NCBI GenBank assembly: GCA_028280485.1
Contig: JANQLS010000049.1
Coordinates: 124,001 to 188,000, forward strand
Origin: Planctomycetota bacterium
Lineage (GTDB): Bacteria > Planctomycetota > UBA8108 > JACQVS01
Length of the DNA stretch: 64,000 nucleotides
Direction: 5' to 3'
Part shown: positions 35,346 to 45,200 of the stretch, piece by piece
Numbering within the stretch: position 1 is the first letter of the stretch
Layout of the letters: each line of letters begins with the position of its first letter
Notes under the pieces: generated by a model
What the model was told of the DNA's origin: nothing
What the model saw: the letters and a program-made list of their open reading frames with translations, nothing else
The model's database searches: none
Position numbers and translations under genes: made by a program

Positions 35346-36212
35346 TTAGGTTTTAGGAAGCTCGGCGCTTGAACGCGAGCGAAATCTTCTGAAAAATGAA
35401 ATCGTTAGAAGCTTGATGGCGAAGGGCACTCCATCGACAAGATAACGCTTAGCTAAACGTTTCGGCTCTTGAAGCAAGCGATGAAGAAATTCCAAACCCG
35501 TTTTTTGCATCCAACGAGGAGCTCTTTGAACATCCCCACAAAGAAAACTAAAACTGATGCCCACGCCCAACCACCAAGCCTTTGGCAAGTGTTCGTAGAG
35601 ATCCTTAATCAAGTTTTCTTGTTTCGGTGAACCCAAGGCGACGAAAACGATGTCGGGTTCAGCATCGCAAACTTCTTTCTTCAAGGCTTCCATCATCTCA
35701 GGATCTTTTTCAAAACCCATATCGGGGCAATTGGTCCCGACGATTTTGAGGCCTTCGTAGCGAGTTGTTAAGACCTTGGCCGCTGCTTCGGCAGTTCCCG
35801 GAGATCCACCCAACAAAAAGAGAGAACGGCCTTCCTTTTGAGCGCCTTCGGACAAACTCGAGATCAAGTTCGAACCGGCCACTCGCTCGGGAAGGGCTTC
35901 GCCTTGAAGCTTGCTCGCCCAAATTAAGGGCATACCATCAGCGACGACTAAACTGGCATCCTGAACCTGCTGAAAGTATTCCGGAAGCCGATCACAACGA
36001 ACCAGATGGTCGATGTTCGGTGTGATGACAGTTCCCCCACGATCTTCTTTTAATTCGTCGAGGATGTACTGAACAGTTTGTTCTTCAGTTACAGAATGCA
36101 CATCCACTTTCCCGAGTTTCACCATCGGGAAGGGTGCTCTTCTGGTAGAAGCATCGGTTTCTTTAATGTCGGTCACTGGGGCCTCCGAGCCCTCGGATAC
36201 GGTAGAACTCAA
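35346..36212 (-). CDS. WecG/TagA/CpsF-family glycosyltransferase
   Basis: This GT26 enzyme has 288 residues with a TTG start at 36212. That start is preferred to the ATG at 36326 because AGGAGG lies seven bases upstream and the TTG overlaps the TGA of the GT2 gene, while the ATG would overlap GT2 by 118 bp. Signatures are ITPNIDHLVRC, VVADGMPLIWASKL, LFLLGGSPGTAEAAA and VALGSPKQENLI. These enzymes add N-acetylmannosamine-type sugars to lipid-linked intermediates at the membrane. It is the middle gene of a GT2-WecG-sulfotransferase run. Confidence 0.9.
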   Translation of the reverse strand: MSSTVSEGSEAPVTDIKETDASTRRAPFPMVKLGKVDVHSVTEEQTVQYILDELKEDRGGTVITPNIDHLVRCDRLPEYFQQVQDASLVVADGMPLIWASKLQGEALPERVAGSNLISSLSEGAQKEGRSLFLLGGSPGTAEAAAKVLTTRYEGLKIVGTNCPDMGFEKDPEMMEALKKEVCDAEPDIVFVALGSPKQENLIKDLYEHLPKAWWLGVGISFSFLCGDVQRAPRWMQKTGLEFLHRLLQEPKRLAKRYLVDGVPFAIKLLTISFFRRFRSRSSAELPKT

Positions 36213-37168
36213 GACGTACCCTCCTTGGTTTGCGTCAGTGTTCCCTGGGGAGGATTCCACGAACTCTCTTGTTGAGCGTTCAGGGAATCTGTTGCTTTGG
36301 ATTTTCCTTGAAGGAGACAAGCCCATTGATAGCTTCTTAAGAATTTACGGAAATCAGCATCTCCATAACGTTCTTTTCTTTGAATCCAGCTCGTGAAGAA
36401 TCCCCAAAACATGGCCAATGATCCGATGACCACCGGTGGATGGGTCATTCGAAATACACAACTGGCTAACATATAAAGAAAGCCAGTACCCATGAAGTAC
36501 TGCCCGAACCCATGACGCTTCCGACCGGTCCAAATACTTTTGTGGCTGGATCCCATCGCTCTCAGATGCGTGAACCGGATTTCAGGATCATCCCAACTAC
36601 AGGCAATCCAACCCAATTGCCGACACCGATGACAATCGATGCCATCCCACATCACCTCTCGTACGAATCCTCCAATCTGCTTGAAGCATTCCGTACGATA
36701 AAACTTTGTCATCCCTACCGACATCTCATCTCCACAGCCTTCGCTGATGAGTTCTTGAGTACTCGGATGAGGAAAGTAAGGTTTTCCGCTACACGTTCCA
36801 ATCCTTGGATTCGCTTCCATGCGCTCCATCAAGGTTTCGAAGTAAACGTGAGGGAGATCTAAATCTAAATCGAATTTACAAACATAATCAAAATCATCGG
36901 GATCGATCGTGTCGTAGCCAAAGTAAAAGGCTTCGATCACTCCGGGGCCTACCCGACGTCCCCCATCGGGTTCTCGTCGGACGACTTTGATGTAATCAAA
37001 CTTTTGTTCGTACTCCGCTAAGATCTCAGGCGTGGCATCCGTCGATCCATCATCGACGATCAACCAAAGCGTCGGGGGAACTGTTTGCTGAGTCACACTG
37101 TCTAGAGTCACGCGGGCGTAATCTGCTTCGTCGCGACAAGGAGTGATCAGGGCGTAGCGTCTACTCAT
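36209..37168 (-). CDS. Glycosyltransferase family 2
   Basis: This 319-residue GT-A enzyme has the N-terminal TPCRDEADYARVTLDSVTQQ, then the nucleotide-sugar motif VDDGSTDATPEIL at about 37-49 and a DLDLDLPHVYFETLM segment carrying the DxD region at about 98-102. A possible membrane-associated stretch (GTGFLYMLASCVFRMTHPPV) is at about 229-248. It extends a polysaccharide chain; donor and acceptor are unknown. It is first in its operon and is coupled to the next gene by the overlapping TTGA. Confidence 0.88.
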   Translation of the reverse strand: MSRRYALITPCRDEADYARVTLDSVTQQTVPPTLWLIVDDGSTDATPEILAEYEQKFDYIKVVRREPDGGRRVGPGVIEAFYFGYDTIDPDDFDYVCKFDLDLDLPHVYFETLMERMEANPRIGTCSGKPYFPHPSTQELISEGCGDEMSVGMTKFYRTECFKQIGGFVREVMWDGIDCHRCRQLGWIACSWDDPEIRFTHLRAMGSSHKSIWTGRKRHGFGQYFMGTGFLYMLASCVFRMTHPPVVIGSLAMFWGFFTSWIQRKERYGDADFRKFLRSYQWACLLQGKSKATDSLNAQQESSWNPPQGTLTQTKEGTS

Positions 37169-37675
37169 TAGAAGCCAATCAATTTTAGTGTTTTAACGAC
37201 CTACCCGTTGAGATCGAGATTCTCAACTTCCTCCAGGCTTTGTAATGAGTCCCTGCTGAATAACAGAAACTCATCCAGCCCGAATGTTGTGCTGTTAAGA
37301 GTGAACGAAGAAATAGATAGAGATGATCCCCGAATGGAGTCTCACTGTGCGCCTCCGCCGAAGACAAAACCCATCATTTTTCCGGAGCTAAGCTTGCCGG
37401 AAGACCCCAAAGGGCGTTAAAAAATAACGCTCGATGGCGGGCTTGTCCGAATATCAAAAAGGATGAATCCTCTTCTGATATATATAGTCTTATAGCATTC
37501 TTGGCAACTGGGAAGGCTTGAGGCTCCGGTAATACTTCAGGGCCGATTTGACGCTCTATTCAAAGGTGGGTACTTTTAATGGGTTCCATAGAGAACCTTT
37601 GTCATTTAAGCATCAAGATCGATTGGGTCTTTACTCAATCTTGTACACCCTTTGGACCTCAATCCTCGTTCTGAC
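37169..37675. other. Divergent promoter region between two glycosyltransferases
   Basis: No gene is supported. The region carries the promoters for GT2 (minus) and GT4 (plus). An AT-rich stretch (TGATATATATAGTCTTATAGCA, about 37475-37497) is a promoter candidate. Confidence 0.4.
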
Positions 37676-38950
37676 ATGAAAATAGCCTATATCACGAGCA
37701 TCTACCCTCGCGCCACCGACACCTTCGTCAGAACGGAAGTAGAGATTCTACGACAAAATGGTTTCGATGTTCACACTTTCTCGGCCCGTAAAACCCCAGA
37801 TCAACACACAAAATTAGAAGTTTTACGGAACGAAATCAATAACACGACCTACCTTCTCGATGGGAACACCCTGAAACTTCTGGTAGCCACTGTCGTTTAT
37901 TTCTTTCGCAGTCCCGGTAAATGGTTCGAAACTCTCAAAATGAGTTGGCGAAGCGGAAAGCAGGGATTCAAAAATCGCATCCGACAAATTGCCTATTTCT
38001 TGGAAGCTTGCTACTTCGCACAGCAACTAGAAGCCAAGAAAATTGATCATATTCACAATCACACCCCCATGAACAGCGGGGTCATCTCCATGCTGGCATC
38101 CAACCTCACGGAGATTCCCTTCAGTATGACGGTTCACGGCCCTGGGATCTTCTTTGAACCCAACAACTGGGGTTTGGGTGACATGATCAACCGAACTTCA
38201 TTCACGGCCTGTATCACCGATTTCTGTCGAAGTCAGTGTATGATCTTCGCTCCGCCAGAATGTTGGGATCGATTGAAGATCGTTCACTGTGGACTCAAAC
38301 GAGACTTCTTAGACACCCCCTTCACTCCGCTGCCCGATAAACACCGATTCGTTTGTATCGGAAGGTTCTGTCCAGAAAAAGGGCAAGTTCAAGTCGTCGA
38401 AGCCACAAAGGTCCTTCGCGATGAAGGGCACAACTTTGAAGTCGTCCTCGTGGGAGATGGCGATTTAAGACCTCAGATCGAAGAAAAGATCGAAGAGTAC
38501 CAACTCCAAGATCATGTGACCTTAACGGGCTGGATGGATAGCTCTGAAGTTCGCGAGGAGATTTTGAAGTCGCGCGCTTTGTTGATGCCAAGCTTCGCCG
38601 AAGGTTTACCGGTAACGATCATGGAATCACTATCGCTTTGTCGTCCAGTGATCACCACCCGTATCGCGGGCATTCCGGAACTCGTTCGCGAAGGAGAAAG
38701 TGGATGGATCACAACTGCTGGGTCTGCTTCCGAGCTGCACGAAGCGATGCGAGAAGCTTTAAACTGCCCCACCGAAACGATGGAAGCGATGGGAAAAAAT
38801 GGGCGAGAGTTAGTTTTAGAGCACCACAACGCCGAAACCGAAGTCGCCAAGTTGATGCGCTACTTTAAAGGTGCGGATGAGAAGGACTCGAAAGCGCAGG
38901 AAAGTAGTCCTCACGCTCCGCGTGAGGAGAACTTGACTTCGACGAACTAA
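37676..38950 (+). CDS. Glycosyltransferase family 4 (GT1-like fold)
   Basis: This 424-residue enzyme starts at the ATG at 37676 (MKIAYITSIYPRATDTFV); an in-frame TTG lies eight codons upstream. Signatures are CIGRFCPEKGQVQVVEA and FAEGLPVTIMESLSLCRPVI, the latter holding the EX7E pair that binds the sugar nucleotide. It is similar in plan to colanic-acid/EPS transferases. Its last codons run through a GTAGTCC hairpin repeat (38902-38927), giving a C-terminus SSPHAPREENLTSTN that is almost certainly repeat-derived. Confidence 0.9.
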   Translation: MKIAYITSIYPRATDTFVRTEVEILRQNGFDVHTFSARKTPDQHTKLEVLRNEINNTTYLLDGNTLKLLVATVVYFFRSPGKWFETLKMSWRSGKQGFKNRIRQIAYFLEACYFAQQLEAKKIDHIHNHTPMNSGVISMLASNLTEIPFSMTVHGPGIFFEPNNWGLGDMINRTSFTACITDFCRSQCMIFAPPECWDRLKIVHCGLKRDFLDTPFTPLPDKHRFVCIGRFCPEKGQVQVVEATKVLRDEGHNFEVVLVGDGDLRPQIEEKIEEYQLQDHVTLTGWMDSSEVREEILKSRALLMPSFAEGLPVTIMESLSLCRPVITTRIAGIPELVREGESGWITTAGSASELHEAMREALNCPTETMEAMGKNGRELVLEHHNAETEVAKLMRYFKGADEKDSKAQESSPHAPREENLTSTN

Positions 38951-39032
38951 CTCTTGAGTTTCTAAAAGCCAAAACGAGCTGCCCGTTTAGGGATTTCTAC
39001 GAAGCCTATAAATTAATCTGAATGCTAAGGAA

Positions 39033-39187
39033 GGTTGGAGTCGGATCCCAATCTATTAGAAATAAAGCCTTAACTAGCCCGAAGCGCTAGCGAGGGGCAA
39101 GGGTTTTCATTCCGGCCCCTCGCTAGCGCTTCGGGCTAGTTAAGTTGGAGATCTTAAAAAATTCACAGCCTCGGAGCGTACGGACTA
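39033..39187. repeat. MITE-like element, copy B2
   Basis: This is nearly identical to 1379-1530, including the perfect 28-bp inverted repeats at 39070-39097 and 39116-39143. Its right edge contributes the TAG stop (39185-39187) of the acyltransferase, exactly as copy B1 does for its neighbour. Confidence 0.87.
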
Positions 39188-40291
39188 AGTTGCTTCCTTC
39201 TTCGTCCAACGCGACTTCAGCTTCAAGAACGGCATTTCAAAGAAGCGGAAGCTCAGCTCGGACATCGGAATGACGACGACCAGGGTCAATAAGAATTCGA
39301 CCAAATCCCTGATATCCGATTTCTCAAATCCCACCTTATTGAGAATCATGATCACCCCGTACTTAGCGATGTTATGGAAAAGGTAAATTCCGTAACAAAG
39401 CACTCCGATTCGACGAACCCATTTCCAATGGAAGGGCTTTACCAGGGAGTGATCATCTCGGATCACCACACTCGCTAAAAGAAGTAGCATAAAAATGTGA
39501 GTCGCTAAGCGAGGCCAACCCGCAAAATCTCCGGGAATATTTCCAATTCCAATTAAGATCACCAAGAAGATCCAAGTCGCGTGTCGACTTCCAACGATCT
39601 TGGTGCAAACGTCAAATCCCTTCTTCGAGTGCATAACGTGAGCGAGCAAGACTCCTAAGCAGATAGGAGTGAAGGTGATTTGAATAATTTCTAATTTTCG
39701 AAAATCCTCTCCTAAAAGGCTAATTAAAGGAGATTCTAAAAGTTTGAAATTGACCAATTGATTGAGGATTAAAAATCCAATCAGGAAAGGAATCGCAAAC
39801 TTCCTCAGGAACTTCTCCATCGGAGGCCAGAGTAAGTAGAATTGCTCTTCAGTTGCTAACGACCACGTCAAACCCATGAACACCCAATCTAAATGAACCC
39901 AGTTGGATGTATAGGTCATCAAGTAGGGAAAGTCAGCAAAGTATTTCGGAGCGTGCTCTGAATCGGGCTTAACAAATAAGAACATCGCCGCGACAACTAA
40001 AAGTATCGCGTAATAAAGCGGGAAGATTCTCAACGATCTCCGCATATAAAAATTCTTCAGTGAGATCTCGGAGGTATTATCGCGCTCTCTTAACAGCAGA
40101 GTGACGATCAGAAATCCACTGATCACGAAGAACATATCCACCCCTAAGAATCCTCTCGCCGAACCGGGAAGGAACTCCCAACGCGGAGCGGTGTGATGCC
40201 AAACCACACTCACGATGCTCAAAAAACGGAGAGCATCCAATGAGGAAAAATAGCGCAACTGGAGAAAAGTTTTGTGATCAGGTTGGCTCAT
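39185..40291 (-). CDS. Acyltransferase family 3 membrane protein
   Basis: This is a 368-residue polytopic acyltransferase (OafA/NodX type) with about ten membrane helices. The catalytic-region histidine lies in IVSVVWHHTAPRWE (about 28-41); the RSLRIFPLYY block and WSLATEEQFYLLWP are family signatures. It lacks the C-terminal SGNH domain of OafA. It would transfer acetyl or other acyl groups to the sugar polymer or lipid-linked intermediate. It lies in the EPS island on the same strand as the Wzy-like gene and PKS. Confidence 0.9.
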   Translation of the reverse strand: MSQPDHKTFLQLRYFSSLDALRFLSIVSVVWHHTAPRWEFLPGSARGFLGVDMFFVISGFLIVTLLLRERDNTSEISLKNFYMRRSLRIFPLYYAILLVVAAMFLFVKPDSEHAPKYFADFPYLMTYTSNWVHLDWVFMGLTWSLATEEQFYLLWPPMEKFLRKFAIPFLIGFLILNQLVNFKLLESPLISLLGEDFRKLEIIQITFTPICLGVLLAHVMHSKKGFDVCTKIVGSRHATWIFLVILIGIGNIPGDFAGWPRLATHIFMLLLLASVVIRDDHSLVKPFHWKWVRRIGVLCYGIYLFHNIAKYGVIMILNKVGFEKSDIRDLVEFLLTLVVVIPMSELSFRFFEMPFLKLKSRWTKKEAT

Positions 40292-40654
40292 CGGAGGAAT
40301 GTTACGGGAATCCTAAATGACTGGAGTCATTCGAATCATCAATGTGCTTAGACTCTATATAGGATCTTTATCGACCTCGGAGCAGGCAATCTGAATCGTG
40401 GGGCGGGGAATTAATTATCAACGTAACAATCAGGAGCCACAAAATTAACTAGCCCGGAGCGTAAGCGACGGGACAGAGCTAAAGTATTCCATGGGTGGAA
40501 GCTAAATACCTAAGCGATCCATAAAAAACAGGCCATTAGCGATTTCGGCATGATGACGTATCCCGTCGCTTACGCTCCGGGCTAGTTAAGGGGAATCTTA
40601 TAAAGGTTCACAACGCCCTATAAAAAGCCTCTAATTTGGAGGAAATAACGAATC
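40292..40654. repeat. Gap with MITE-like element A2
   Basis: Element A2 covers about 40444-40589, with inverted ends TTAACTAGCCCGGAGCGTAA and its match at 40563-40588. The interior GCTAAAGTATTCCATGGGTG is shared with A1 and A3. There is no gene. Confidence 0.8.
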
Positions 40655-42040
40655 TCAAGTCGCCACCGGAGCCATCTGAGGAACCCGCGAGGGCACATGT
40701 CCCAAGGCGCGCATGCGTATAACAGAGACACATCCCGTAATCCCTCCGACAGCAACCATAAAGACAGGGTTGATCATCGCATTGAGAAGGCAGTCGACAG
40801 AATATAAGCCCGATAACGTTGCCAAGACCACTATGGGCCCATAACGGGGATCCGCCCAATACTGCGCCGGAAGGTACTTCCATAAAAATAAACCAGGGAT
40901 CAACAAAATCAGATAGAAGCTGACCACTCCCACCCAACCGTGTTGCCCGAGGGTGATAATCCAAAAACCGTCCGCGATCGTGGCTTTCTCACCGCTTTCT
41001 GGATCACGGGGAATCGCCCTGGAGTACCCACCCCAACCGAAAAAGGGGCGGTTCCAAGCATGCTCGGCGAGCATCGTTTCATTCTCGAAACGGAACTGAA
41101 GGGATTGAGCCCTCCGCGCATTAACATGCTCAACCACCAAATCGACAGCGTTCATTCCCGTCCAGACATTGGTGGATCTGAGCCCGATGTAAAGCGGTGT
41201 TAAGGCTAAGAGAACCAAAATGGGCCACTTCATTTTAGTGAACTTGATGAAGGTTAAGGTCAGCATTCCCACGATACAGAGCCCTAAGGCACCCGTCGCT
41301 TTACACAGGACCAGCATCACGAACAAAGCCAGAAAGACGAAACTGATCTTGACCCAAAGAACCTTTTTCCAAGTTCCACACATCATGTACCAAAAACAAA
41401 CTAAGGTACTCGCTGACATCCACATCCCGCACATCAGTCCATTCAACATGAAGACCTGAGGGCGGTAGCCGGATATGCCACCTAAACCGGCTCGACTCAA
41501 TTGATGGCTAGCGATCAATTTGAATCCGTAAACGATTTTGTGGAGACGAGGGCTAATCCTAAGCTCGATGGCACACAGTGGCATGTAAGCGATCCCACCT
41601 AGGATAATTCCTTTTCCTAACTCCATGATGGATCGAGGGTCCGAAAAATAAACGCGACCCAAATAATAAGGAATGCCCCACGTGATCATGTGTTCGACCG
41701 CTGTAGCCATTCCGTGCCAAAGGGGCAAAGGCTTATTGGTGATCGAGGTGATAACAGGACAAAAGCAGAACACGGCCATCGGAATATCGATCATGGAAGG
41801 CCGAAACAAACTCAGCCGCTTTTCGGGATCGAACAGCAATCCCCCTAAGAAAACTCCCACACATGTCGCTGACATCTTGGTGTAATCGGGGAGTCCAGGG
41901 ATGCGGTATTCCGCGTTAGGTAGGAAGAGCCACGCAAAGATAAATCCGATAATCACTGCGCGACGGGCGGGCATCAGCATAAACAAAAGGAGGATCATAG
42001 GGATCCACCCAAACATGATGAGAGGTACAAATATACTCAT
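40655..42040 (-). CDS. O-antigen ligase/Wzy-like polymerase
   Basis: This 461-residue protein has ten or more membrane helices. The large periplasmic loop at about 310-350 contains RFENETMLAEHAWNRPFFGW, which fits the H-x(n)-P-x-x-G-W-G pattern of O-antigen ligase/Wzy_C proteins. Likely roles are polymerising repeat units or ligating finished polymer. In exosortase-linked EPS loci this position is usually given to the polymerase. It is on the minus strand downstream of the PKS; 245 bp with hairpin repeats separate them. Confidence 0.8.
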   Translation of the reverse strand: MSIFVPLIMFGWIPMILLLFMLMPARRAVIIGFIFAWLFLPNAEYRIPGLPDYTKMSATCVGVFLGGLLFDPEKRLSLFRPSMIDIPMAVFCFCPVITSITNKPLPLWHGMATAVEHMITWGIPYYLGRVYFSDPRSIMELGKGIILGGIAYMPLCAIELRISPRLHKIVYGFKLIASHQLSRAGLGGISGYRPQVFMLNGLMCGMWMSASTLVCFWYMMCGTWKKVLWVKISFVFLALFVMLVLCKATGALGLCIVGMLTLTFIKFTKMKWPILVLLALTPLYIGLRSTNVWTGMNAVDLVVEHVNARRAQSLQFRFENETMLAEHAWNRPFFGWGGYSRAIPRDPESGEKATIADGFWIITLGQHGWVGVVSFYLILLIPGLFLWKYLPAQYWADPRYGPIVVLATLSGLYSVDCLLNAMINPVFMVAVGGITGCVSVIRMRALGHVPSRVPQMAPVAT

Positions 42041-42069
42041 CTTGTTTCCCGTTTCTGCTGGTTGCTTTT

Positions 42070-42274
42070 AGTAGTCGGCTCACCCCGTGAGCCGGAAATA
42101 GCACCACATTTGATTTAAATAACGAAGAAGCGTTAATTGAAAGTAAAGCTACCCTTTACTACTCGCTTCAATAATTGATGCTACGAATTTATTTTTGAAC
42201 GATAACAGCCAGTTCATCTAGTGAGCTGGAAAAAGCTTCTCACGACTGCCGTACCGGCTCACAGGGTGAGCCGG
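42070..42274. repeat. GTAGT-hairpin repeats between the Wzy-like gene and the PKS
   Basis: Hairpins lie at about 42070-42095 (CGGCTCAC/GTGAGCCG) and 42254-42274 (CCGGCTCAC/GTGAGCCGG). The PKS stop TAG (42286-42288) is part of an adjoining GCAGTAGCCG word. Confidence 0.75.
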
Positions 42275-42285
42275 CTACTTTACGG

Positions 42286-45200
42286 CTACTGCGAGTGCGT
42301 CAACGCGCCTTCCGAATTCGCGCCCTTCCAGCTCTCTTCGTCATCATCCAAGTCTGGAATCAATCCGAGCTGCTTTTGCGTTTTCTTCAAGTGCTTGTTG
42401 AGCTTCGAGACCAAGACGCGCACATTAGGTTCAAGAACCATGCTATCGTGGTCACCACTCACCATCTCAATTTCTAAGCCGTTCGGTAAATAGGGTCCCC
42501 AGTGATTATCCAAGGTGATGAGGTCTCGATCTTCATTGAGAACTCTTCCCGGCCCCAAAACGTAGCGTTCGGCTAATGGAGGACGAATCAAAACGATATT
42601 GCCCTCGTAGGTCTTGGGTTGATAACTGTGAACAGCTTCTAAGAAAGCGTCACCGATCGCTTGAGATCGATACTGAGCGGCTTGCCCAGTATCTTGACGG
42701 GCATTTTCGCGCTCCTCAAGTATTTTCTGCCACTTCTCACGTTCGAGCTTCCACTGTTTGTAGTAACCGAGGCCGTGTTCTTTGATTTTGATCCAATGAA
42801 GCTTCAGCTTGTCTTTGAAATTGATCTTCGGAGCCGTCGTCGCCGGGGTATCCAACATGATCACCACTGCGACTTCGTGTCCTTGAGCCTTGAGCTGCTG
42901 AGCCATTTCGTAAGCCGTAACTCCACCACCGGAGAATCCACTTAAAAAGTAAGGACCTTCAGGCTGAACTTTTTGAATCTCATCGATGTAATCCTTCGCC
43001 ATGGCTTCAAAGGAATTGTGGGGCGTTTCGTTTCCGAGGAGCCCGCGAGCTTGAATTCCATAGAAAGGTTGATCGTCTTCCAAGTGAGAAGCGATATGTC
43101 GAAGGTTCATGATGTTCCCGAACATTCCGGCAACCATGAACAAGGGTGGCTTTTGAGTATCGTCGACCGCTTGAAGGGGAACGAGTAATGAGTGTTTCAT
43201 TCCCTTAGGTTGGGCTTCGCCATCCCCGGAGTCATCACTTTGAGTATCGCCAATCTCGGCCTTGACCAAGTTGGCGCATTTCTCAATCGTCGGGGCTTCA
43301 AACAAGACGGAAAGTGGGAACTCGATGCCAAATTTCTTTTTGACCTTATTGAAGAGTCGAACAGCGATCAAGGAGTAGCCGCCGAGTTCAAAGAAATCAT
43401 CTTGAACTCCAATTTGGTCAACCCCTAAGAGCTCTTCCCAAATTTCGACGAAAGCCGTCTCCACATCATCCCTAGGTTCAACGTATTCACTAGCGAGACT
43501 CGGACGGGTGAATTTCTCCCCACTGCCTTCAGCTTCTTGAAGCGTTCTCGCTTGTTCAATCAAGGCATCTAAGGGAACCGAACTCACCACGATTTGTTGA
43601 GCCCGTCCCTTTTCGATGACGCGGAACAGAGCTTCCGTTCCGTCTTCAGGACGAATTCCTTGAGAGAGCAAGAACTGGAATTGACGCTCTTGCTCGCTGA
43701 GGTTTGAACGATTCGCTTGATCCGCATCCTGAGGACCACCCGCACCAAACGCAGAGGAAGGTCCGATGCGCTTAATTTCGAAGTCTTCAACTTCAACTAA
43801 CACACGGCCTTCATGATCGAAGATCGTAACGTCAAACCGAGCGAGTTCTTTATCGATATGATTGTCTTCTGCCCCGCGGACGTGACTCCAAACCTTACGC
43901 GCCATCGGAGCGTACACTTTGACTCGATGGTACTGAATAGGAACGTAGAGATCGTCACAGTTTTCGTAACCATCGATCAGGGGCATCGCAAAACCCGTAG
44001 CGAGGTCTAAGACTGCGGGATGAAGAACGTAAGACTCGAGATCTTCAGTAAATTTGTCGGGAAGCTCTAAGTGCCCCAATGCTTCTTTTTCCCCGAACTC
44101 TTCGCGAATCAAGTTTCGCCAACGACCACCAAACTGAAGGTGTTCTTCCTGCCCGGTTTTAATTCCGTCAGCATCTTCATTGGACTTGTTGGGATCTAAA
44201 CGAGAAGAGATCTCGGCTTTAGAAACAAAGGTTTCTTCAGGGTTATCGATGAAGAGCACATCCCCTTCGACGTGGGGCAACCAGGTTTCTGAACCTGAAG
44301 CCGTAGCTTCGGCTTTGCTCGCCACTTCGAAGCGATAAGAGTCATCTTCTTTTCTCAAAGTGACTCGAACTTCTTTAACTTGATCGTCAGGAACTTGAAG
44401 AGGGCTCGTAAAGAACAGGTCACGAATTTCTACTGCCTTACCTGATTTACCCGCCAAGGCGGCGCGCGCCATCTCAAGGTAAGCCGTACCTGGAATCACG
44501 GCGTGGCCTTCTTTAGTTCGGTGCTGATCGAGCACCCAGTGATCTTCACAGGAAAGCTCTGTCGCGAAAACCACCTCTTCTTTTGTATCGACGATACGTT
44601 GAAGCAAGAGAGGATGCTCAGCACGTTCAAAATCAACGTTTCCGGGAGTGAGGCGTTTTTCATCTCCTTGAGCCAAACGAGCTGCCATACCGACATCCTG
44701 CCAAATACCCCAACACACGGCAGTGGTATAGCAATCGGGATTTCGCGCAGATCGTTGAGCCGCGAACGCATTTAAGAAGGCATTAGCAGCCGCGTAATCC
44801 ACTTGCCCAGCCGAGCCTAAGAACGAACTGGTCGAAGAAAAGACGACCATAAAATCGAGTTTATCGTTCTCAAGCAATTCATCTAATATTCTTGTACCGT
44901 GAATCTTACTGGCGAAGACGTTCTCGACTTCAGCGTGAGTCTTTACTTGAATCAGCCCATCGTCGAGGATACCCGCAGCGTGAATGACTCCATTGATCGC
45001 ACCGAAGTGTTCTCGTGTTCGATCGATGGCTTGGCGCATCTCTTCGATATTGGCGACATCCGCTTTAAACGTGAGGACCTCAGCCCCACGTTCTTCGAGT
45101 TCTCGAACTTTTAAGATTCTTGTACTCACCGCATCGCGATTACCGTGAGTCTTCAACCAACTGTCCCAAGACTTTCTTGGAGGCAATCCCGATCGACCGA

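Noticed and set aside
36213-36326. ATG start for the WecG/TagA gene at 36326
   Set aside because: It would overlap GT2 by 118 bp. A TTG at 36212 with AGGAGG upstream, overlapping the GT2 stop, is better supported.
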